From: Bacteroidota bacterium
GTDB taxonomy: Bacteria > Bacteroidota > Bacteroidia > Chitinophagales > Chitinophagaceae
NCBI GenBank assembly: GCA_023423405.1
Contig: JAFAFR010000058.1
Span: forward strand, 1 to 64,000
DNA length: 64,000 bases
Direction: 5' to 3'
This document shows, piece by piece, positions 48,347-57,282 of this stretch. The stretch's first letter is position 1. Every line of letters starts with the position of its first letter. The notes beneath the pieces are model-generated. The model saw only the letters and a program-made list of their open reading frames with translations. It ran no database searches and had not been told where the DNA came from. The translations under genes and the position numbers were made by a program.

Positions 48347-49906
48347 ATGCCCAACCGATCTGTAGATGCTTTATTTCAGTTGATCAGGTCCCTGGAGAAG
48401 TCGGAAAAACGGAATTTCAAGCTGTATGTGACCCGGAATTCCGCCGGGGAGAACCTTAAAGTAGTTGAACTGTTCGATGCGCTCGATAAGATGCAGGAAT
48501 ACGACGAAGCCGTTCTCCTGAAAAAGACCCCCGGCATAAAAAAACAGCAGCTTTCCAACCTGAAAGCCCATCTCTACCGCCAGATCCTGAGCAGCCTGCG
48601 TCTCCTGCGCGACGACCAGGCCATTGATATTCAATTACATGAACAACTGGGCTATGCCCGTATCCTCTACAATAAGGGCCTCTACCTCCAGAGCCTGAAG
48701 GTCCTCGACAAGCTCAAGGAAATGGCCCGCCAGCACAACCAGGTGAGTTTCCTGCTGCAGGCCCTGTTCTTTGAGAAAAAGATCGAGGCCCTCCACATCA
48801 CCCGCAGCGGGGAGAACCGCGCGGAGACCCTCGTAAGAGAATCGGAAGATGCCATCCGCCGCATGCAGCGCATCAACGATACCTCCAACCTTTCGCTGCT
48901 GCTGTACGACTGGTATATCCGCCAGGGACATGCGCGCAACCGCCAGGACGAGGCGCAGCTCGATACCTTTTTCGCCCAGCACATGCCCCGGGAGCCGCTT
49001 CCCGAAAAAGGGTTTTACGAACAGCTCTATGTGTACATGAGCTATACCTGGTATGCTTTTATCCGCCAGGATTTTCTTATGTACTACCGCTACACCGCCA
49101 AGTGGGTGGAGCTCTTCCAGAAACACTCCGAAATGATCAAGGTGGAGACCCTGCAATACATCAAGGGACTCCATAACCTGCTCAGCGCCCATTTCGACCT
49201 GCGCAACGAAGAAGGCTTCCGCAAAACCCTGGAAGTGTTTGAGGCCATGGAAAAAATGGAAGTGGTGCAAACCAACGACAACAACCGCATCCAGGCATTC
49301 GTGTACGGGCAGCAGGCCAAGATCAACCGCCATTTCCTGGAAGGCAGCTTCACGGAAGGGCAGGCCCTGATCCCCTACCTCGAAGAAAAGCTGGAAGAAT
49401 ACCGCCTGCAGATTGACCGCCACCGCATCCTGGTGTTTTATTACAAAATCGCCTGTTTGTATTTCGGCAGCGGCAACAACGAAAAGGCGATCGACTACCT
49501 GCAGAAGATCATCAACCGCAAGGCCGACCTGCGCACCGACCTGCAGTGCTATGCCCGGCTGCTGCACCTCATTGCCCACTATGAACTGGGGAATTTCGAC
49601 CTGCTGGAATACCTGGTGAAATCGGTGTACCGTTTCATGGCGAAAATGGGCAGCCTGAGCCCGGTGGAAGAAGAGATGTTCAAGTTCCTGCGCAAGGCCT
49701 TCCGTTTTCCCGAAGGTGACCTGAAAGCGGAATTCCAGAAACTGCTCGATAAGATCAAACCTTATGAGAACGATCCGCGCGAAACCCGTACCTTCTCCTA
49801 CCTCGATGTGATCAGTTGGCTGGAAAGCAAGGTGCAGGGCGTACCCGTGCAGGAAGTGATCCGCCGCAAGGCCGCCGCTAACCGTAAAAAAAGGCAACAG
49901 GCTTAA
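48347..49906 (+). CDS. Unrecognised alpha-helical (TPR-like) cytoplasmic protein
   Basis: This 519-residue protein has no signal peptide or membrane segment and appears almost entirely helical. Repeated helix pairs with aromatic/alanine packing suggest a TPR-like superhelix (YARILYNKGLYLQSLKVLDKLKEMARQ, YYKIACLYFGSGNNEKAIDYLQKIINRK, RLLHLIAHYELGNFDLLEYLVKSVYRF). The start MPNRSVDALFQLIRSLEKSEKRNFKLYV is basic and charged, and the C-terminus is very basic (RRKAAANRKKRQQA). I do not recognise a catalytic motif or assign a function. Proteins of this type are widespread in Bacteroidota as conserved hypotheticals, to my recollection. It is divergent from leuA and 10 bp ahead of the next gene. Confidence 0.8.
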   Translation: MPNRSVDALFQLIRSLEKSEKRNFKLYVTRNSAGENLKVVELFDALDKMQEYDEAVLLKKTPGIKKQQLSNLKAHLYRQILSSLRLLRDDQAIDIQLHEQLGYARILYNKGLYLQSLKVLDKLKEMARQHNQVSFLLQALFFEKKIEALHITRSGENRAETLVRESEDAIRRMQRINDTSNLSLLLYDWYIRQGHARNRQDEAQLDTFFAQHMPREPLPEKGFYEQLYVYMSYTWYAFIRQDFLMYYRYTAKWVELFQKHSEMIKVETLQYIKGLHNLLSAHFDLRNEEGFRKTLEVFEAMEKMEVVQTNDNNRIQAFVYGQQAKINRHFLEGSFTEGQALIPYLEEKLEEYRLQIDRHRILVFYYKIACLYFGSGNNEKAIDYLQKIINRKADLRTDLQCYARLLHLIAHYELGNFDLLEYLVKSVYRFMAKMGSLSPVEEEMFKFLRKAFRFPEGDLKAEFQKLLDKIKPYENDPRETRTFSYLDVISWLESKVQGVPVQEVIRRKAAANRKKRQQA

Positions 49907-49916
49907 GCTAACGCGT

Positions 49917-50939
49917 ATGGGCAACCGCAAACTATCCGGGCCGCGAAACCTTCTCCCGTTGCCGGGCCTCCTTTCCTTCCTGGACCCCTTTGTGCTGGCC
50001 ATCCTGGGCATGATTTTGCTGGCGGCCTGGTGGCCGCAGGGCGGACTGGGAGAAGGGCCCTGGTCGCTGGCGGCGCTGGCGGGTTATGGCGTATCGCTGA
50101 TCTTCTTTTTCTACGGCCTCAAGCTGGGCCCTGAAAAGCTGCGCGCCGGCCTGGGCAATATCCGCCTGCATTTGCTGGTGCAGTTGTCTACCTTTTTGCT
50201 CTTCCCTTTGCTGGTGCTTTGTTTCCGGCCCCTGTTCCGCGACGGGCCATTGGAGCTCTACTGGCTCGGCAGTTTTTTCCTGGCGGCCCTGCCCAGCACC
50301 GTATCGTCGTCGGTGGTGATGGTGTCGATAGCAGGCGGCAATATTCCCGCTGCTATTTTCAACGCCAGCATCTCCAGCCTGCTGGGCATTGTGCTGACTC
50401 CGCTCTGGATGCAACTGGTATTATCTACCGGCCCCGGCGGTATGGAACTGGGACCGGTGCTGCTGAAACTGGTGTTTCAGGTATTGGTGCCCGTTATAGC
50501 GGGCATGATCCTGCACCAGTGGTGGGGCGGCTTCGCCGAAAGGCAGAAAACGCGGCTCCGGTATTTTGACCAGGCCGTTATTCTCTGCATTGTGTACACG
50601 GCTTTTTGCGATGCCTTTCACCGCCATTTGTTTGCTTCGCTGCAGTGGTATGAGCTGGCCGGGCTCTTCATTGCCATGGCCCTGCTGTTCTGGATCGCCT
50701 ACGGCCTCACCGGCCTTGCCGCCCGCCGGCTGGGACTCAATGCACCCGATACCATCACAGCACAGTTCTGCGGCTCTAAAAAATCGCTGGTGCACGGAAC
50801 GGTGATGTCGAAGGTATTATTTGCCGGCAATCCCCTGATGGCCGTGCTGCTGCTGCCGCTGATGATCTACCACGCGCTGCAACTGGTAATGGTGGGTGCG
50901 CTGGCAGCGCGATTGCAAAAAAGGAAGGGAAGCAATTGA
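49917..50939 (+). CDS. Bile acid:sodium symporter-like (SBF-like/YfeH) membrane protein
   Basis: This 340-residue polytopic protein has about nine or ten hydrophobic segments. Characteristic blocks are FFFYGLKLGPEKLRAGLG, LAALPSTVSSSVVMVSIAGGNIPAAIFNASISSLLGIVLTPL (the crossover region of the SBF fold) and ITAQFCGSKKSLVHGTVM near the C-terminus. This matches the YfeH branch of the bile acid/Na+ symporter superfamily. Its substrate is unknown. It is spaced 10 bp from the preceding gene and 21 bp from the Nudix gene, so it is probably in an operon with both. Confidence 0.88.
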   Translation: MGNRKLSGPRNLLPLPGLLSFLDPFVLAILGMILLAAWWPQGGLGEGPWSLAALAGYGVSLIFFFYGLKLGPEKLRAGLGNIRLHLLVQLSTFLLFPLLVLCFRPLFRDGPLELYWLGSFFLAALPSTVSSSVVMVSIAGGNIPAAIFNASISSLLGIVLTPLWMQLVLSTGPGGMELGPVLLKLVFQVLVPVIAGMILHQWWGGFAERQKTRLRYFDQAVILCIVYTAFCDAFHRHLFASLQWYELAGLFIAMALLFWIAYGLTGLAARRLGLNAPDTITAQFCGSKKSLVHGTVMSKVLFAGNPLMAVLLLPLMIYHALQLVMVGALAARLQKRKGSN

Positions 50940-50960
50940 ACCCGTTGCCCAAAAACAACA

Positions 50961-51587
50961 ATGAATACCATGAATACCTGGGAAAAACTGAAACGCCTCA
51001 ACGCACTGGCCGACACCGGCCTCCTCTACGGCGAAAATGCGTATGACCGGGAGCGTTATGAAGAGATCAAGGAGATCACCCTCGAGCTGATGCAGGAATG
51101 CACCGCGGGAAATTTACCGCATGTCAAAGAACTCTTTGCCCTGCCGAAAGACTATCCCACCGCCAAGGTGGACATCCGCGCCCTCATCCTGTCGGACGAT
51201 GGCGAGCAGGTGCTGCTGGTGCAGGAACTGCTCGATGGGCGCTGGTCGGTTCCCGGCGGCTGGGCCGATATCGGCTACAGCGCCATCGAAAACCTGGTGA
51301 AGGAATGCAGCGAAGAAACCGGCCTTGACGTGCGGCCCCTGCGCCTGCTGGCGGTGTACGACAAAAAAATGCACGCCCATCCGCCGCAGGCATTTTATGT
51401 GTACAAACTCATCTTTCACTGCCAGGTCACCGGCGGCGCCCTCCAAAAAGGGTTCGACGTAAAAGATATCGGCTATTTCCCGCTCAACGACCTGCCACCC
51501 CTTTCCACCGACCGCATTTTGCCGGAACAGATAGAGCAGCTCGCGGCCCGCGCCCGTGCCGGTGAATCGGAAACACTGGTGGACTGA
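50961..51587 (+). CDS. Nudix hydrolase with N-terminal helical extension
   Basis: The protein has 208 residues. The N-terminal 60-residue helical region (TWEKLKRLNALADTGLLYG) is the extension found in the Nudix_N subgroup. The Nudix box is GGWADIGYSAIENLVKECSEETG: the catalytic EcsEETG is intact, while the usual first Glu is Tyr and the Arg is Lys, as is common in this subgroup. The substrate is probably an NDP-X compound such as an ADP- or UDP-sugar, which is inference from family. ATG at 50961 and 50970 are both possible. Confidence 0.9.
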   Translation: MNTMNTWEKLKRLNALADTGLLYGENAYDRERYEEIKEITLELMQECTAGNLPHVKELFALPKDYPTAKVDIRALILSDDGEQVLLVQELLDGRWSVPGGWADIGYSAIENLVKECSEETGLDVRPLRLLAVYDKKMHAHPPQAFYVYKLIFHCQVTGGALQKGFDVKDIGYFPLNDLPPLSTDRILPEQIEQLAARARAGESETLVD

Positions 51588-51635
51588 CCAGTTGTACCTC
51601 AAATCTATTGCCGGTTCCGTTTCAGGAAACAAAAA

Positions 51636-51701
51636 TGAAGCGGGCTGTACTCATTTTTGAAGTGAGCCGTAGCCGTTTTTGAAGTGAACGGCGATTTTAC
51701 G
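51636..51701 (+). repeat. Degenerate 22-bp tandem repeat upstream of the ECF sigma gene
   Basis: TGAAG recurs at exactly 22-bp spacing (51636, 51658, 51680). The best two copies share TTTTTGAAGTGA (51654-51665 and 51676-51687). Between the cores GC-GTA--C-TTTT is also partly conserved. A spacing of 22 bp is two DNA helical turns. Confidence 0.7.
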
Positions 51702-51719
51702 CGGGCGGAGAGGGGGTTT

Positions 51720-51763
51720 TCGGGGAATGATCGGGGAATGCTCGGGGGATGCCCGGGGCATTT
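51720..51763 (+). repeat. Four-copy 11-bp tandem repeat upstream of the ECF sigma gene
   Basis: Units TCGGGGAATGA (51720), TCGGGGAATGC (51731), TCGGGGGATGC (51742) and a diverged CCGGGGCATTT (51753) are head-to-tail with an 11-bp period. They lie 80-125 bp before the sigma-factor start, in a spacer with no ORF. Confidence 0.8.
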
Positions 51764-51844
51764 TGGAGCAGGCGCTGACCCAGGAATAACCGCAATCTGT
51801 CCGCATTACCCGAATTTCTGTATACTTGTAACCAACACTGCATC

Positions 51845-52447
51845 TTGTTACCCGACCCCGCTATACAGTTAGAAAAGGAATTATTCCACCAGGTTGCCGA
51901 TGGCGACGAGCTGGCATTCGAGCAGCTTTTTCACCTGTACCTGCCCCGCGTGCACCGGCTGGTTTTCCAGGTGATCCATTCCGAAGACGCCGTAAAGGAT
52001 ATTGTGCAGGAAGTATTTCTCCAGCTCTGGCTGGGGCGCGATAAACTGCCGGCGGTCGACAACCCCACTGCCTGGATCTTCCGCATCGCCTACAACCTCT
52101 CTTTCCGCTACCTGAAAAAACAGGCGGCCCGCGAAAAGACCAGTGCGCTGGCGGCCGGCGCTTCCAACAACGCCGCTTTCTCAAACGATACCGAAGAGGC
52201 CGTAAACCTCTCCGAAATCAGCCGGCTCATTGGCATGGCGGTGGGAGCGCTGCCGCCCCAGAGCCGCCGCATTTTCCAGATGAGCCGCCTCGAGGGCATG
52301 AAACCCGCGGAGATCGCGGCGACGCTCAACATCTCGGTGCAGGGCGTTCGCAATACCCTCACCCGCTCGGGCAGGTTCATCCGCGACTACCTGGTGCAGC
52401 AGGGCATCGTCATTCCCCTCTTCCTGCTGTTCTTACAACTGCCCTGA
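51845..52447 (+). CDS. ECF RNA polymerase sigma factor (Bacteroidota RpoE-like, FecI type)
   Basis: This 200-residue protein has sigma-70 region 2 (ELAFEQLFHLYLPRVHRLVFQVI, DAVKDIVQEVFLQLWLGRDKL, NPTAWIFRIAYNLSFRYLKKQ) and region 4 with an HTH (LPPQSRRIFQMSRLEGMKPAEIAATLNISVQGVRNTLTRSGRFI). The start appears to be TTG at 51845 because no in-frame ATG precedes region 2. It should direct transcription of the downstream SusC/SusD locus when released by the FecR anti-sigma factor encoded next to it. Confidence 0.93.
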   Translation: MLPDPAIQLEKELFHQVADGDELAFEQLFHLYLPRVHRLVFQVIHSEDAVKDIVQEVFLQLWLGRDKLPAVDNPTAWIFRIAYNLSFRYLKKQAAREKTSALAAGASNNAAFSNDTEEAVNLSEISRLIGMAVGALPPQSRRIFQMSRLEGMKPAEIAATLNISVQGVRNTLTRSGRFIRDYLVQQGIVIPLFLLFLQLP

Positions 52448-52475
52448 AATTTTTTTCTCCGCCATGTGTATATTT

Positions 52476-52490
52476 TTCCGCGACGCGGAA
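52476..52490 (+). repeat. Inverted repeat between sigma and anti-sigma genes
   Basis: TTCCGCG-A-CGCGGAA is a perfect 7-bp inverted repeat with a 1-nt centre in the 107-bp gap, next to TATA-rich palindromic sequence. It could be an operator or a small hairpin. There is no T-run. Confidence 0.5.
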
Positions 52491-52554
52491 CATTCTATAT
52501 ACAGGGTTTCCTGGTGCGTGAAAAAGATGCGTTTTTCTGATTAAAACAAAAACG

Positions 52555-53799
52555 GTGAACAGTTCTATCGAAGAAAGGGTATTGTATTTATTGGGAAAGA
52601 TCCGGCTGTCGGCCATTACGCCGGAAGAATGCGGAGAGCTCCTTCAACTGGTGCAGGACGACGCCGACCCGGAGACCGTACAATTTATCCGCGATTATTT
52701 TGAACAGCGCGAAACCGCTGTGCCACAGGTAGGGACACACGAAGAACCCTGGCGGCAAATGTTGCAGCAGGTATTGTCGGTGGATAAAATAAGCGCCGCG
52801 GAAGCAGGCAGCACGGGCATTTTTGAAGAAAAAGAAACGATCCCGGGCAAACTGCATCCTGGTTTTTTCCGGCGCTATGGCTGGTATGCCGCGGCATCCG
52901 TTGTGCTGGCGCTGGGGCTGATCGGCTATTTATCGACACAACAAAAACAACAGCCGGTTACCAAACAGGTGGCAACAACGGAAAGCAGGCAGGACGTGCC
53001 CGCGCCCGCCGTCAACCTGGCTACCATTACACTGGCGGGCGGACAACGCATTTTGCTCGACAGCGCCGGGACCGGAACCCTCACCGCCATCGGGAATGTG
53101 CAACTGATCAAACTGGGCGATGGCCGGATCGCTTACAAAGGCAATACCGAAACGCCCGTTCTCAATACCCTCGTGAACCCCCGGGGCAGCAGGGTAGTGG
53201 AAATAACGCTGGCCGATGGCAGCAGGGTATGGCTCAACGCAGGCTCCTCCATCACCTATCCCGTTGCCTTTGCCGGGAATGAGAGAAAAGTAAGCATGGA
53301 GGGAGAGGCTTATTTTGAAGTGGCGCACGATGCGTCGAAGCCCTTCTTTGTTTCCAGGGGCGCTACCCAGGTGCAGGTGCTGGGAACGAAGTTCAACATC
53401 AACGCTTACGACGACGAACCGGTGATGCGCGTGACCCTGCTGGAAGGATCGGTACGCGTGAAGCCGCGCGCCCAGGAAGAAAAACAATACCTGCTGAAGC
53501 CGGGGCAGCAGTCGCAGGTGAACAAAGAAGGACAGGTGACCCTGCTCCATCCCGATATGGAAGAAACCATGGCCTGGAAAAACGATAAGTTCATCTTTAC
53601 CGGTAACAGCATCCAGTCGGTGATGCGCCAACTGGAAAAATGGTACGATGTGGAAGTGGAATACAAGGGAAAGGTGACGCAGGAAGAATTTGTGGGTGTG
53701 GTATCAAGAAAGGCCCATGTATCGGAGATCCTGAGCATGCTGGGCGAAACGCATACGGTGAGCTTTGAGATCAGGGGTAAGAAGATCATTGTGGAATGA
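52555..53799 (+). CDS. FecR-type anti-sigma factor
   Basis: This 414-residue protein begins with GTG at 52555. A cytoplasmic sigma-binding N-terminus of about 100 residues is followed by a single membrane segment (WYAAASVVLALGLIGYLS, about 105-125). The periplasmic FecR domain follows (GSRVVEITLADGSRVWLNAGSSITYPVAFAGNERKVSMEGEAYFEV). The C-terminal DUF4974-like segment (MVWKN-type region MAWKNDKFIFTGNSIQSVMRQLEKWYDVEVEY) ends the protein. It links the STN domain of the downstream SusC to the ECF sigma factor across the envelope. Confidence 0.93.
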   Translation: MNSSIEERVLYLLGKIRLSAITPEECGELLQLVQDDADPETVQFIRDYFEQRETAVPQVGTHEEPWRQMLQQVLSVDKISAAEAGSTGIFEEKETIPGKLHPGFFRRYGWYAAASVVLALGLIGYLSTQQKQQPVTKQVATTESRQDVPAPAVNLATITLAGGQRILLDSAGTGTLTAIGNVQLIKLGDGRIAYKGNTETPVLNTLVNPRGSRVVEITLADGSRVWLNAGSSITYPVAFAGNERKVSMEGEAYFEVAHDASKPFFVSRGATQVQVLGTKFNINAYDDEPVMRVTLLEGSVRVKPRAQEEKQYLLKPGQQSQVNKEGQVTLLHPDMEETMAWKNDKFIFTGNSIQSVMRQLEKWYDVEVEYKGKVTQEEFVGVVSRKAHVSEILSMLGETHTVSFEIRGKKIIVE

Positions 53800-53814
53800 A
53801 CGGCTAAAGAAAAA

Positions 53815-53839
53815 CCGGGAATGCTGCGAACATTCCCGG
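53815..53839 (+). promoter_or_regulatory. Hairpin between fecR and susC
   Basis: CCGGGAATG (53815-53823) pairs with CATTCCCGG (53831-53839), 7-nt loop. No T-run follows, so it could be a processing or stabilising structure, or a factor-dependent terminator, separating regulator and structural genes. Confidence 0.55.
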
Positions 53840-53911
53840 CGAAGATTTAGCTGTTGAACAAATAAAAACTGTCGAGGTATCATTTATTCATTAACCAAAC
53901 ACTGCAAATGT

Positions 53912-56900
53912 ATGCATTTTCTAACATGCAGTAAGCAGCGTCATTTCTTCCGGGATGACGACAAACCAAACGAACGGCTGCTTGCTCCCCAACTGGTGAA
54001 AGCAATGAAATTGACTTTCATACTACTGACTGCCGCTTTTTTACAGCTATCCGCGAAAGGCCTTTCCCAAAGTGTAAGCCTCTCCCTGAAGGATGCGCCC
54101 ATTGAGAAAGTGTTCCGGGAAATTGAAAAGCAAACCGGTGTAGGCTTTCTCTACACAAAAAACATGCTGAAAAACATTCCCCGGGTCACCATCAACATGA
54201 AGGATGCGTCCCTGAACGATGCGCTTCACTATTGTTTCCGGGGATCGCCGCTCGACTACAGCATCCGCAACAATACCATCATCATCAAGCGCCGCAGCGA
54301 AGCCGTGACGGCGCCCGCGGTGCAGGCACCTGCCGATATCCCCATCAGGGGCAGGGTGACCGACGAAAAGGGCCGCGCGCTGGAGGGCGCATCGGTTCGG
54401 CTGAAAGGCAGTTCGCGGGGCACCAGCACCGGGGCCGACGGTTCTTTTGAACTGAACCTTCCCGAAAACAGCGGCGTGCTTGTTATCTCCTTCGTGGGAT
54501 TCCTGGATGCTGAAGTTTCCCTTCCGGCCAGCGGCCCGCTCAGCGTTGTGTTAAAAGCGTCGGAATCCATCAACGAGGAGATCGTGCTGGTGGGTTACAG
54601 CAATAAAAGAAAAAGCGAGATCACCAGCGCCGTCACCGTGGTAACGGAACAGAAGCTGAAAGACGTTACCACCAACGACCTCGGCGCCATGCTGCAGGGT
54701 AAGGTAGCCGGACTGCAGGTGGTACGCAGTTCCGGTGCGCCGGGCGCCGCCTCCGAGATCAGGCTGCGGGGCATTTCTTCCATCAATGCTTCGCAGAGCC
54801 CGCTCATTGTGGTAGACGGCATCATTGGCGGCAACTACGATCCCAACGATGTGGAGAGCGTAACGGTGCTGAAAGATGCCGGGGCCACTGCCATGTACGG
54901 TTCCCAGGCCAATGCCGGTGTGATCATCGTCACCACCAAAAGAGCCAAAAGCGGCAGCTTCAATTTCAACGTGAAAGCCACCACCGGTGTGCGCACGCCC
55001 GACTACGGGAAGATGAAAATGATGAATGGTTCGCAGCTCTATGAATACCAGAAACAATTCTACCGCGACTACAATCCTTCCGCCAGCGACAATTCCTATA
55101 AGATCGATTTATTGAAATTCACGGAAGAAAGGCCCCAATCGCTCCGCGACCAGAACTACAGTTGGCTGGATGAGATTTTTAGTCCCGCCCTGGTGCAGAA
55201 CTATTTTCTCTCCCTGTCCGGCAAGTCCGAAAAGACCGACTACTACGTAGGCCTTTCCTATTTCAACGAAAAAGGCACTTTCGCGCGCACCGACTACCAG
55301 CGCGTGAACCTGCGGGCCAATACGCAGTACCATATTTCGGACCGCATCAGCATGACCAATAACATCAACCTGAGCGCTTATTCCGGCAGGAGTTACGATT
55401 ATATGGACGTGTATTATGCCTACCTCAACATGCCCTGGGACAACCCGCTCGACAGCGCTGGCAACCCATTGTATGTGGATGGCAACTCACCCTTCAAATG
55501 GTGGTCGAGGGACAAGATCAATCCACTGCATACCATTTACAATTCAGACCATCCCTATAAGGGCTTTGATGTGAACTACGATTTCAACCTCAACATCGCC
55601 CTCACCAAATGGCTGAGCTTTGTAAGCACCAACCGCCTCAGCGCCGGCTTCAATTCGTCCACCAATTATTTCTCACCGCAGGTGGCGGGCACTTATCACG
55701 GCGATGGTTACCTCGATGAATCCAGGAACAATTACTATGGCGGCATTTCCACCAACCTCCTGCGCTTCAATTTGAAATCGGGCGACCATTCCATCAGTGG
55801 TTTGGCCGGCTTTGCCGTGGAAGGCGGCAAGTCGGAATTCATCAGCGGCGCCGGCCGTGGCCTGCCCCTGGGGCTCGATGTGCTGAGCGTGGTATCCAAC
55901 AACATCACCGTGCGTGGCGCCAATAACAAAACCTCCATCCAATCACTGATCTCGCAGGTGAACTACAGTTACCTCAACAAATATTTCCTGACCGGATCGT
56001 ATCGCATTGATGGTTCCTCCGCCTTCCCGAAAGACAACCGCTATGCTTCCTTTCCTTCCCTCTCTGCCGCCTGGATCGTGAGCAACGAATCTTTCTACAA
56101 CGACCGGCGCGTGGTGGACAACCTGAAACTTCGTGTGAGCTATGGCGTTACAGGGACGCAGGACATCGGTGCATCGCGCTACCTCGGCCTGTATTCGCTT
56201 ACCAGCCAGTACAATTCCACCGTGGCCGCCACACCGCTGCAGTTGCCCAGTCCCAACCTTACCTGGGAAAGCAAGTATCAACTGAACGCGGGCATTGATC
56301 TCAGCCTGTTCCGGCGGGTGAACCTCACCGTGGATGTGTACAACAACAATACCCGCAACCTGTTGCTGCAGGCGCCCCAGCCGCTTTCCGTTGGGTTTGA
56401 ACAGCGCTGGGAAAATACCGGCCGCATCGTGAACAAGGGCATCGAAATCGGCCTGAGCACCGTCAATATCCGGAACAGCAATTTTGAATGGACCACCGAT
56501 TTCAACATCAACTTCAACAGTAATAAGCTGGAACAGTTTCCCAACCAGATCGTGAAAACCACCGGCGCCTGGCCCATTTCGCAGATCTATCGCGAGGGCG
56601 GCAACCTCTATGAATTCTACATGCCCAAATGGCTGGGCGTAGATCCGCAAACCGGTGCACCGCTCTGGGAAAAAATGGTGAAGAATGGCCAGGGTGAAGA
56701 CGTGGGCACAGAAGCCACGTCGGACTACGCTTCCGCCACATTCCAGGAAGTGGGATCGGCCCTGCCGAAATACCAGGGCAGCATCGGTACTTCACTGCGT
56801 TACCGCAATTTCACTTTTAGCATCAATGGTTATTTCATGTACGGGAACAAAGTGTTCAGCAACAACCTGCGCTTTGTGATGAACGATGGCAGTGAGCCTT

Positions 56901-57271
56901 ATATGAACCAGATTGTGCTGCCGGAGGGTTACAGCATCTGGACGAAGCCGGGTGATATAGCGTCCAATCCCAGTCCGCAGAACTCGGCCAATTCCACCCA
57001 AACCTCCACCCGCTACCTGAAGGACGGCAGTTATTTTTCGATCCGTTTTGTGTCTTTGTCCTACGACCTGCCACAGTCTTTCATCAAGCGCGCGAAGTTG
57101 CAGGGCGCCACGGTTTCTGTAACGGCCGACAACGTGTACACCTTCACCCGTTTCCTGGGACAGGATGCGCAGACCACCATTACGCCCGGCGATTATGTGA
57201 CACCCGGTGTGTCTGACTTTAAGTACCCGAACAACCGGCAGTTCTTATTCAACATCAACTTCAGGTTCTAA
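53912..57271 (+). CDS. SusC-type TonB-linked outer membrane transducer with STN domain
   Basis: This 1119-residue protein has a long N-terminal extension (residues 1-31) before the signal peptide starting MKLTFILLTAAFLQLSAKG, which is usual in this group. An STN (secretin/TonB N-terminal) domain follows at about 55-130 (SLSLKDAPIEKVFREIEKQTGVGFLYT, YSIRNNTIIIKRR). Next are a CarboxypepD_reg-like domain (IRGRVTDEKGRALEGASVRLKGS), the plug (EIRLRGISSINASQSPLIVVDGI, ATAMYGSQANAGVIIVTTK) and the barrel. The STN domain contacts FecR to report transport to the sigma factor. It is followed 11 bp later by susD. Confidence 0.95.
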   Translation: MHFLTCSKQRHFFRDDDKPNERLLAPQLVKAMKLTFILLTAAFLQLSAKGLSQSVSLSLKDAPIEKVFREIEKQTGVGFLYTKNMLKNIPRVTINMKDASLNDALHYCFRGSPLDYSIRNNTIIIKRRSEAVTAPAVQAPADIPIRGRVTDEKGRALEGASVRLKGSSRGTSTGADGSFELNLPENSGVLVISFVGFLDAEVSLPASGPLSVVLKASESINEEIVLVGYSNKRKSEITSAVTVVTEQKLKDVTTNDLGAMLQGKVAGLQVVRSSGAPGAASEIRLRGISSINASQSPLIVVDGIIGGNYDPNDVESVTVLKDAGATAMYGSQANAGVIIVTTKRAKSGSFNFNVKATTGVRTPDYGKMKMMNGSQLYEYQKQFYRDYNPSASDNSYKIDLLKFTEERPQSLRDQNYSWLDEIFSPALVQNYFLSLSGKSEKTDYYVGLSYFNEKGTFARTDYQRVNLRANTQYHISDRISMTNNINLSAYSGRSYDYMDVYYAYLNMPWDNPLDSAGNPLYVDGNSPFKWWSRDKINPLHTIYNSDHPYKGFDVNYDFNLNIALTKWLSFVSTNRLSAGFNSSTNYFSPQVAGTYHGDGYLDESRNNYYGGISTNLLRFNLKSGDHSISGLAGFAVEGGKSEFISGAGRGLPLGLDVLSVVSNNITVRGANNKTSIQSLISQVNYSYLNKYFLTGSYRIDGSSAFPKDNRYASFPSLSAAWIVSNESFYNDRRVVDNLKLRVSYGVTGTQDIGASRYLGLYSLTSQYNSTVAATPLQLPSPNLTWESKYQLNAGIDLSLFRRVNLTVDVYNNNTRNLLLQAPQPLSVGFEQRWENTGRIVNKGIEIGLSTVNIRNSNFEWTTDFNINFNSNKLEQFPNQIVKTTGAWPISQIYREGGNLYEFYMPKWLGVDPQTGAPLWEKMVKNGQGEDVGTEATSDYASATFQEVGSALPKYQGSIGTSLRYRNFTFSINGYFMYGNKVFSNNLRFVMNDGSEPYMNQIVLPEGYSIWTKPGDIASNPSPQNSANSTQTSTRYLKDGSYFSIRFVSLSYDLPQSFIKRAKLQGATVSVTADNVYTFTRFLGQDAQTTITPGDYVTPGVSDFKYPNNRQFLFNINFRF

Positions 57272-57282
57272 AAGACAACTAT

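Noticed and set aside
51636..51763. CRISPR array
   Set aside because: Units of 11 and 22 bp are contiguous, without spacers, and there are no cas genes.
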